Below, one piece after another: positions 55,301 through 64,000 of a stretch of DNA of 64,000 nucleotides. Position 1 is the first letter of the stretch; each line of letters opens with the position of its first letter. The position numbers were made by a program, and so were the translations under genes. The stretch is from Plasmodium coatneyi. Lineage: Eukaryota > Apicomplexa > Aconoidasida > Haemosporida > Plasmodiidae. The stretch spans positions 3,038,001 through 3,102,000 of the forward strand of contig NC_033567.1 in assembly GCF_001680005.1 (NCBI RefSeq). The letters are read 5' to 3'. A model generated the notes under the pieces. It made no database searches. It was not told where the DNA came from and saw nothing but the letters and a program-made list of their open reading frames with translations.

Positions 55301-57547
55301 GCAAGACTTCCCCTGATCGCGTTACCACAACTCACGGTGTCACTCTTCCCGACGGGGCAGGTCGAAGCAACTCCACCACTACCACTAGTCACTGCACCGC
55401 TGCCGGTAGTCACTGCACCGCTGCCGGTAGTCACTGCACCGCTGCCGGTAGTCACTGCACCGCTGCCAGTAGTTAATGCACCGTTGCCAGTAGTTAACGC
55501 ACCGTTGCCAGTAGTTAACGCACCGTTGCCATCCCCGGTGATGCTATTCCCACCAGAGTGTATTGCACCCAAGTTCTCATAATAAATAGCACGACAGTCA
55601 AAAATGGAATGGTCTGAGTTCTCCCCCGGGGGGATGACGCCATCACCACCCCCACCAGTTGCATCCTCGCTGAGCCTCTCACTGTTGCATATCTTCTTAC
55701 TGTAAAAGGACCCCGAGTTTACACTTCCCCCGATTGGTAGTTCATTCTTTTCTCCCTCCATTTTCCTCTTCCTGTTCCGATCACCCTGCATCCTACCCAA
55801 GTAAATGTCATACCTGTTTAAGTTTAAAAACAAAAGGTGGAGAATCCTATACACGAAAGGATTGTCTTTCTGATCTTCCTCACATATTTTGTTCATAATT
55901 TTTTTATAAATTTTGTTCAGAATTTTGATGTACGTATTTGTGTAGATGTAGAATTCGCTCGTATCGCTCAGATCGTCTAAAAGGATCTTTTTATTTTTCA
56001 TAATGTCGAACCCTAAATTTAGGGACACGTTACAAACGTATTCAAGCAACTTGGAGTGGCTTGTGAGAAACTCTCTTCCTAATAGGTTGTTAAGAATGCT
56101 TGTAACGAGACTCCTAGCAATGGACCCATTTTTAAAAAAATAAATGTACTTGTTCGTGTGAATAACCTTGGTATATATACTCAAACAGACTATTGTGTTT
56201 ATAAAAAAAAAGGAGAAATGATTAAAGGACAGTCTTGCGATGCAACTTTTCTTCTTCATTAAAATATCCACCAAGAGTACATTACTGAGGATCGCGTTAA
56301 AATGAACGAAAGATGCATTTACATCCTTGGCAAAACCTTTCTGGAATAGAAACCTGAGCGAGTAGTTCGCTCCCTTGATTAGGGTGACAAACAAATTGAA
56401 GTTTTTAAAAATGTAGTTCCCGTTTTCTTTCAGGATGAAATTGCCGTTTTTGCTCTTCTTCCCGACCTGCACGATATTGTCCACTATGAGCTTGCACACC
56501 TGCAAGGAGAGGGCAAATGGCCACACGAAGTGAAGGTCCTGTGCACTTGGACAGCATTAAATCGCTGCTACATATGAACGATGCGTAGACGGAATGAACG
56601 GAATTCCCCAAGTGGTGGCAGATAGATAGCCACTCACCTTCGAAATGGTTTCCACATCATTGGAGTAAAGAAAAGAAGCCAAGTACACGAAGCGAAAATA
56701 CACCAGAGAATTCTCATAGCTGTTTGATCCCTCCACCTTCTCATTATTTTTAGACTCCAAAATGTGAAAAATTTCCTTGTTCCTTGAGTAGCTATTTCCC
56801 TCAATGGCAAACTTTAAATTGTTGGAGATGCTCACGTAGGATATTTGGTCGTTCATGTAGTCTTCATTTGTCCGGTCCATTTCGATCTCTTCGATTTTTT
56901 TTTTTACCTCTAGCACTTCCTCGACGCTTTTGCGGAACTCATTCACGTGTCCTATAGTTTTGGGGGTGCGTGATGATTGAGTGACGCGGAGATTAATAAG
57001 CACGTGTTAGGCAAGCGGGACAGACAAAATACACACATTTCGGATCATCAACCCCTTGGACGCGTGGAGACTGACCCAACTCACCTTCCACTTCCTTCCT
57101 TATGGAGTTCCTCTGACTTGCGTTGTTCTTCAGGTAGGCCGTCAGTTCGTGGTTTCCCTTCTCTTTGGGGATGCCTGAAAATTATACGTGCAGTGTATGG
57201 AAGGGGCAAGCACGATAAACTAATAAACAGAACAAAAGGCAAGGACGCAATTCATGCAGAGGGGGTGTATAAAAATAGCCAAACATTCAGACAGAGATTA
57301 AAAAATCAGTGCAATTTTAATTAAAAAAAAAAAAAAAAATGGCGAAAAATTTAAGCGTTACACATACAGCAGTGGTTGTAATAATGGGAGTGAAGAAAAA
57401 AAGAAAAGGCACATGGCATGATAAGAAAGCATGGAACATATTGTACACGTTAAGCGAATGCACAGGTGTGGGATTAATGCACATGACACACGGTGGAGAA
57501 TAAAATTCAAATGAAGAGTTGGTTAAGACTCTTCATGGTAGAAACAA

Positions 57548-57579
<32 letters not shown>

Positions 57580-60500
57580 TATTTTTATATATATCAATAA
57601 ATAGGCGTGCACGTGTGGATGTGCTCCTGGGTAGTGCATATCGCCTCGGGGAGACAGTCCTCCCGGTGCATATCTGCCTGGATGCATACAACGTACTGGT
57701 GAACGGGTCTGCTCAACATGGACCCCTTTTGTTTTTCTCCCTTTATTATAACCACTGCTGTGTTGCGTATTCTTTTATGAGACACTTACACGATGCATAG
57801 TAACGTAGTAACATAGTAACACGGTAACGTAGTAACTACTAGGCTGTGCACACGTTCATGTAAGTTTAGGCATGAGGGCACATGCATCGATGTGCTTTCT
57901 TTTGTTTCGAATATTCGTTTCGCTTATTCGTTTCGTTTATTTTGTTTGTCTTTTTTTTCGTACCTTCGGAGTCGTCGCTTTGGTAGGAGCTGTTATTTTC
58001 GTCGTCTAACGGGGGGAGGGTGAAAACGCGGAATGGAGGAATGGTTACAAATACGGGGAGACTAATAATGGTAGTGGTGGTGGTGGGGTGAAGAGGAGTT
58101 TGTCTCCCCAGAGGAGCAGTTCCTTCAATGGGTAAACTGGTTGCTTCCAATTCGATCAGGTGGCCGTCCACTACACCGCTCCGACTTACCCTCCGTGTCC
58201 TTCGGGGAAATTTTATAATCTGGGCAATTCTCAACAAATTCATCAACTTTCCTTTTTAGGTAGGTCGAGATATCGTCGTTGTCAATGCACCTGAGGGGGT
58301 ATCACGGGGTGTTAGTGACTGGTCTAGATGCGCATCCGGTAGGTCCGAGTGAGACACACAAAGGAGGTAAACAAAACGACACCACTCCAACGCAACGCAC
58401 TCACTTGTAAAAGTTGGCGCAGAAGGACTGGATGTTCGCAAAAATCTTCAGGCAGTACATGGTAACGTTCTTGTTTTTGCTGTGAATTGTGAAGACCTGC
58501 AGAATCTTCATCACGTCCTTCTCCAGATGCAGGCACTTCTCCTTGTATAGAATGATCAGCTTCAAAATTATGTCCAGCGAGTCGCATATACGCCTGGGGA
58601 AAAGGAAAAAAAAAATAAAATAATAAAATAAAATAAAATAAAATAAAGTGATATAATGACCATACAGGTAAACACGCAGATGTGATCTTCCAATGTAAGA
58701 GCACACATGGGGGGTGAGTTCTGTTAACCCATCACAACTCACTTTTGGTTGCACGACGAAAGGTTCTTCAACAGGAGGGAAAAGTAAAGCTTGTGGTCCG
58801 AGATGTAGCACAGACAGAGGAGGATCTCCTTCAGTTTTTCTAAAAGGAATGAACGGTGTAGTGGTGAAAATTACACACGTGTCCCAACCATGTAGGCGTG
58901 CACACACAGGAGCATACACACAGGGACACAGACGCAAACATGCTGTCACTCCCACGCGGGAAGGCACTCACTTCGTATCTCCGAGGAGGTCGCCCCATTG
59001 TTCATGCGGTCCCAAATGAAGTTGACCAAAATGACCAACTCCTGCTCATTCAGGTACACATAATTATCTTCAATCGTTTTTAGAATTATCCTCAGTAAAT
59101 TTATGCACGCGCAGAGCAGCTCATTATTGTTCTGGTGGCCGTTCAGTGTGTAGAAGATCCACTTGAGGAGCAGGTCGAGGAAACCCGACTTGGAGAAGAA
59201 CGTCGACTGGTTGGAGCTGTTGCTCAGGTAGTCCTTAAAAAAGAGGATGCTCCTGCGGGGGTGTAGGTGTGTGTACGCGGTGGATGAAGTGGTTGTAAAG
59301 ATGGCAACACAAACTAGGATAAAAAGCCACCATATGAATAACAACGTAAATGACTGCTCACCTGTTAACCATATTCGCATTGTCACTGAACATGTGAAGA
59401 ATCAGATCCGAACTGCTAAAGGGCTTGAACTCCCTCATGAGGTAGTTGGTGTGTGCCTGGTCCAGGTGCTTCTCCCATTTGAGGGTGTCCACCTTTATCT
59501 TATGATAAGGCGGAAACTCAATTTTTAAAATTTTATTTTTGCTGATAGAGCTAAGCCTCTTAATGCTCCTCGATTTAGACAACGTCGGAGTTGTGACGTT
59601 CAGATTATTTTCGTTGTTTGAAATGCGCTTCATTTGTGAACTGTTGGACATGAGAATGGAATAAAAGGAAAAGTCTTCCTTTGATATTTTCATTTGATTT
59701 ATTATATCATGAAGACATTCCTTCTTGTGAAGAGATAATTTTTCATAAATTTCTAAAAAAATGCTTCCCTTATACTTTGCATAAATGTGGTCTAACACAA
59801 TGCTAGCCTTTTGCCTAACGTGTTCACTGTCATCGAGGAAGAGGTCCAAGTAGAACCTCAGAACCTTCTTCTTTATAACGTTTTCGTTTAAAAGAAGAAT
59901 GTGGTTTGTATTAATATTGTTGATAAGCACTTGGATTTTGTTTCTCTTTGCGGGTCGCTTGGTTTGGCTATCCAAACGGCCACTCGATTGACCACTAGCA
60001 TGGATGAGGGAAGTACCCCCATCCTCCCGCATGTTGCTCAATTTTTCGCTCATAATGAACCCATTTATGCATCCAATATATTTGGAAATTCCTATGTTCT
60101 TACACATGCAGGAGAGTAACTTATCTATCTGTTCAGTGGGAACGTCTACCTCGTCAATCATCCTCACAATGCAATCCAGGATGGTATCCACGAAGAGGTG
60201 AACATTATCCCTTAACGAAAACATTAGGACGTATAAAAGTTCTGCACACTTGCTCTTACTGATACTTAAAATTCTGTGCATGGTTTCCTTGTTCAGAAGG
60301 ACCTCCAACTTGTTTGGGTTAATATAGTATTTACCCACCTTCTCTATTACGTTAATAATTTTTGTGATGTGATTACTGGCGTGGTTTCCTTCGCTCATTA
60401 TATGCTTCACGTGCTCCCTAACCATATCACTTATGTTCACCATTTTTTCCTCCTCTTCATCTTGCTCATCCTGCTCGTCATCCTGGTCTTCTTCCCCTTC

Positions 60501-63500
60501 GTTATACTCTACGTGGTCGTTCCTATTTGGCACTTTCCACTTTTCCTGAACATCCGATTCTTTCATGTGATTGGAGAACTGCTCCTCACTGTCCTCTTTC
60601 TTTGCAACCATTTTGGTGCTCTTATAATTTAGGTACGTATTAGTGTAGTCTATTTCGACGGTGTTGTTTTGGGTTCCCGAGGGGGGTTCGTCTTGGTTGC
60701 CCTCCTCCCATTTGGTGTTGTGGCCACTTGGATGACCACTAACATGGGTGTTAACGTGGCTGTTAACGTGGCTGCTAACGTGGGGGTTTTCCCCTTGAGG
60801 TTCCTCTTCCCATCTGGGCTGATCAGGCATCATAGGGGGACCCCCTATTTTCTTGCCCTTTTCCCCAGCACGCACGCTGCCGCCGCTGCACTTGTTAGTA
60901 TCTGCCGTGTTTACTAAGGAGGTGGAGTATTGCAACCCCTGTCTCTGCACAAAGCGCTCTACGTCCTCCTTCGATTTAACCGACTGCCGAACGTTTTCGG
61001 AGATGCCCTCCAAGTGGGACAGTACATATTTGTTTCCATAGTTCCTGCTCAAAAGTTGCAACAGCAGGATGGAGGAGTTTTTCAAATTTGTGTTCTTCGA
61101 GTCGACGAACTTTTTCAGGAAAAAGATGAGGCTCTTTACGTTAACGCTTGGGGTGGAGGAGCCATTACCGGTGGTAGTACCTCCCGTGTTTGTAGCCGAG
61201 TTAGCCCCCCTGGAGAGAAATAACTTCTGCAGAATTTTGATGCACTCCTCGCATTTTTTAGCATTCTTCGCGTCGCTGTTCTTTATCACGATGTCCATAA
61301 TTATGTTGTTGTCGAAATACTGGAAGCACTTCTGAAGGAAGTTGTTGCAAAGGACGGTGTCCTTTTTGTCCTTCGTCTTTTCCATGTAAAGAGGAATGAG
61401 GACATTCATCACTTTAACAAAGTGGGGATTGTTCCCTTGGTGGATATTAAAATGGTAGAGGTGATCCACCAGCTGGTTGAAAAAATCATATATGGAGTTA
61501 TTCAACTGGATGTATTTACCCTTAAAATCGTAGCAATTTTTTTTTATAAAGTTTAGCAGGTTCTCTAAGTGCACATTAGCCATGTTCATTTCGGAGCTGA
61601 TCCATTTGGTCAATTCGTGTATCGCTTCTATTTTGGTGGGGTAGTTATTTGACTTCAAATTGTTGGTGATGCTTTCGGGTAGCACCAATTCGACGTTATC
61701 CCCTTGTTGGGCGGCACCTGCCGTTGTTCTGTTGCCGTTTGGGTCTTCACCATGGGGTGGTGGCCGACCCATCCCACTAACAGTACCCGTGTTTGTTACG
61801 CCACCTCCTGTATTGATTCCCCCCGCTTTCGTCTTCCCCCCGCTTACGCCCACGCAGAGAGCCAAAATGGACTTCTTCTTGTTCGAAGGCAGGGAGCCGA
61901 AGAAGGAGGGGTGCACCTCCTCCCCGAAATTTGTCACAATGAGAGAGTACATCTTACATGCAGTGTTCTTAATATTCGCAACGGTATCGTTAAGCAAATG
62001 CTTCGTAACCTCAATGATGGATACAACGTTCTTCCTCTCCACATGATCAAACACTTTGAGCAAAAAATCCAGGGTGACCATTCTCGTGTTATTATTTTTA
62101 TCCTTCAGATTCTTCGACAAATCGTCGATAAAAGTATCGATGCTATAAACACAGATAGCCTTAGTCAAACATTCCATACACGCATTGGATACCTGTTTAT
62201 TTGAATCCTTCAACTTTGCACACAAAACAAAGGAGAAGGACTTGACAGTGGTGTATATCTCCTTTTCAAATTTCTCAATCAACATGTGAAGTAATTTCAG
62301 CGTAGACACCACAACGGGCAGAGCAGACTCATTTTTCAGCAGCTTGTTAATTATGTTTAAAATGGTGCTGATATATGGCGTCTTCTTAATTGAACACTTG
62401 GCCTTCATTTTGTCGTATAAAAGATTGATGGCTTCCACTTTAATTTTCCACGGTAGTAAGTTTTCATTGCTCAAGGAGTTGCTACTACTGTTGTTATTGT
62501 TGTTGCTATTGTTGACGTTTTTATCGATGCATCCTTCGAGGACTCTTTTTTCCCACTGCTTTGTGCAAATCTCCCTAAAAACGTCTGCCTCTTCAATTAA
62601 ATTGTTTACATTATTTGAGAAGGAGTTATCATTCAGGGGATCATTTCCATCTGCAAATTTATGCTGGCCACTGCTACACTGATTCAGTAGGTAGGTACTG
62701 ACCCAGTGTTTCGCCCCTGCTCCTCTTTGGTACTCCTCCTTCTGCAATTCCTTCGTTATATAATTCTTCTGCTGACTGTTCAGTTCGTTCAAAATGCAGT
62801 TTTGAAATTCTGCGTTTTTTATCTGACTGAGCATTTCAATATAGAGGAGGTAAAAATTCGTTTTGACACTTTTATCCATCATTTCGTTAAATTTGAAGCA
62901 GAACTTATTTAGCGTCTTCACACATATGACGGAGGCTCCAAAATTGCTAAGCAGTTTGTGTAACAATTGCAGAACAGATGAAATGACCTTGATCTTAACC
63001 CCCTTAATATTTGACACGGATTTGTTTGCCTTCAAATATATTCCATGCATATGTTCACACAGAATAGTTAATATATTTACGGTTACCTTATCGCTGGAAC
63101 AAAACTCAATTGTCTTGCTCACGATATTGTAACCACTGTCAAAAGACTTGGCGTTGGTTAAAATTTTCTCAATTAACACTTTTTCAATTTTTCCAAAAAT
63201 GGAAAATAATTTATTCTTCACATCGTTCACAAATGAGTTTATTAATTCCTCCTCATTTGGGTACATCTCCTTAAAATTGTAAAAGTGAATTTCCTTCAGT
63301 ACGTTGATATACTCTGCTGTCATTTCGGCGGCTTTTATCTGGCATATTAAATTGTTGTCCCCTAAGTATTTAACAACCTTCTCCTCATCCTTAAAGAGCA
63401 GATTAACCATCTCCATTTTTTCCTTCGTATTATCTTCACCCGTGAAACATTTAATCACTTGGTTGTATCCGTGCATGCGAAATTTTACCTGACTACTGTT

Positions 63501-63929
63501 TATTCGTACGGTTAAGTCGATCTTTGATAGATCTTCTGTGTCTTCTTCAGCGCTAGCTATTTTACTTCCTCCCGTTGGGTCATTTGCACTAGCGCTGTTG
63601 GTCGTATTCTCTCTCTTGTCATATGCTCTATTAACATTGCTCTTCCCCTTTTCAAACTCCTCGTCCTTCTCCTCGACCATGGATCCCTTCATTTTATTCG
63701 CGTTCTTTCCCACCACCCCTCCACCTAACGCCCCCTTGGCTAGTTCCCTCTGCAGTAGCTGCTCGAAAATATCACCACTGTTGTTTTCCCCCTCCTCTGC
63801 GTTGAAGTGGCTGTTCAGTGCGCTTTCATCCTGGGGTACTTCTCCGGCTGGCTTGCCACCCCCACGCCCGGGATTTCCACCTTTTGCTGTGCCTTTTCCC
63901 ATCTCCTGCTCCTCTGCCGCGTTCCCCAT
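52351..63929 (-). CDS. Giant TOG/HEAT-repeat microtubule-binding protein (XMAP215/CLASP-like), ten exons
   Basis: Exons on the minus strand are 63929-59362, 59252-58972, 58839-58743, 58593-58405, 58290-58190, 58005-57964, 57174-57085, 56951-56638, 56499-52533 and a 17-nt last exon 52367-52351. All phases agree, giving 3221 residues. The first ATG in the window is at 63929, but the frame stays open to the right edge, so the real start may lie outside. TOG domains bind tubulin and promote microtubule growth. The first exon shows repeated helical pairs typical of TOG arrays (PWKIKVEAINLLYDKMKAK; SALPVVVSTLKLLHMLIEKF; LKDSNKQVSNACMECLTKAI; NYPTKIEAIHELTKWISSE). Exons 2-8 continue with helical repeats. 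Exon 9 is long and mostly low-complexity, with two minisatellites and a basic serine-rich end. Human ch-TOG has about 2000 residues. Family assignment is by fold pattern. Confidence 0.78.
55168..55250 (-). repeat. 21-bp coding repeat (LRLSNTQ)
   Basis: Four imperfect 21-bp units in the TOG-protein gene encode seven-residue repeats LRLNNAH, LRLSNTQ, FRSSNTQ, LRLSGTS. Confidence 0.8.
55386..55535 (-). repeat. 24-bp coding minisatellite (TTGNGALT/TTGSGAVT)
   Basis: About seven copies of a 24-bp unit occur in two subtypes. The copies near 55386-55465 are almost identical (GCACCGCTGCCGGTAGTCACT on the plus strand) and those near 55470-55535 have GTTGCCAGTAGTTAA. They encode an eight-residue Gly/Thr/Ala repeat in the disordered part of the TOG protein. 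Confidence 0.9.
57546..57573. repeat. Poly(A) tract inside a TOG-gene intron
   Basis: A 28-nt adenine run lies in the 789-nt intron between exons 6 and 7, the longest intron of the gene. Confidence 0.9.
58612..58647. repeat. AAAAT/TAAAA pentanucleotide microsatellite in TOG-gene intron
   Basis: A run of TAAAA units (with one TAA interruption) lies in the intron between exons 3 and 4 of the minus-strand TOG gene, just upstream of the exon 4 acceptor polypyrimidine tract. Confidence 0.85.
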
Positions 63930-64000
63930 GTCCCCCCTCAGCGGCCCCGTGCGCCCGTGCACGACGCTCTTCCCTATTCGCAGGAACTTCCTGTTGTCCA
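63930..64000 (-). other. Right-edge open frame, possible 5' continuation of the TOG gene
   Basis: The reading frame of the TOG protein remains open across these 71 bases without an ATG. The residues (DNRKFLRIGKSVVHGRTG) look plausible as protein. Either this is the 5' UTR or the first exon continues beyond the window. Confidence 0.5.

Noticed and set aside
55082..55582. 166-codon leucine/proline repeat frame on the plus strand
   Set aside because: It mirrors the minisatellite of the minus-strand TOG gene.
1..64000. Subtelomeric families (SICAvar, kir/pir), transposons, rRNA, CRISPR
   Set aside because: None was seen. The gene content is that of a conserved chromosome-internal block.

Overview
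This window is nuclear DNA of a malaria parasite (Plasmodium). Marker genes include plasmepsin V, an apicoplast-type FabZ with a signal and transit leader, a GAPM-type inner-membrane-complex protein and an apicoplast-style LON-domain protein. Coding sequence is of moderate GC, unlike the extremely AT-rich P. falciparum. Intergenic DNA is full of long poly(A)/poly(T) runs and introns are short with GT..AG ends. This fits the vivax/macaque-parasite clade (P. knowlesi, P. cynomolgi, P. coatneyi and relatives); the exact species is not decided here. From memory, the order GAPM1 - LON protein - plasmepsin V - L23 - acetyltransferase - V-ATPase G - L9/L6 - FabZ matches a conserved block on P. falciparum chromosome 13.

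Layout. 1-2779 is non-coding, with a striking 30-bp perfect inverted repeat and a triple direct repeat. 2780-13166 holds an ASNSD1-like asparagine-synthase-domain protein (+), a BCCIP/Bcp1 protein (-), VPS52 (+) and three-exon GAPM1 (-). 15571-19368 holds an apicoplast LON-substrate-binding-domain protein (-) and plasmepsin V (-). 21588-31344 holds four-exon ribosomal protein L23 (+), NAA40/NatD (-), three-exon V-ATPase subunit G (+), two-exon ribosomal protein L9/uL6 (+) and two-exon FabZ (+). 31737-35394 holds two genes rebuilt from small exons: a ten-exon secretory or membrane protein (-) and a 103-residue two-exon membrane protein (-). 36865-42764 holds an acidic repeat protein (+), a degenerate PI-PLC-X-like protein (+) and a six-exon ankyrin-DHHC palmitoyltransferase (-). 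43406-44990 is a four-exon lysine-rich protein (-), 47405-51665 a four-exon 1280-residue protein of unknown function (+), and 52351-63929 a ten-exon, about 3220-residue TOG/HEAT-type microtubule-binding protein (-) whose 5' end may lie beyond the window.

The genes are mostly unrelated housekeeping functions: translation, vesicle tethering, proton pumping, the protein-export protease, apicoplast fatty acid synthesis, lipidation and cytoskeleton. There are no operons. I saw no subtelomeric multigene families, mobile elements, rRNA, confident tRNA or CRISPR. The least explained parts are the ten-exon gene, the 103-residue protein, the zinc-knuckle insertion in the ASNSD1 homologue, the phospholipase-like protein that has lost both catalytic histidines, the giant TOG protein and the 1340-1429 hairpin. 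Spliced models were built by hand; each was checked for reading-frame continuity and GT/AG ends, but none against transcripts.
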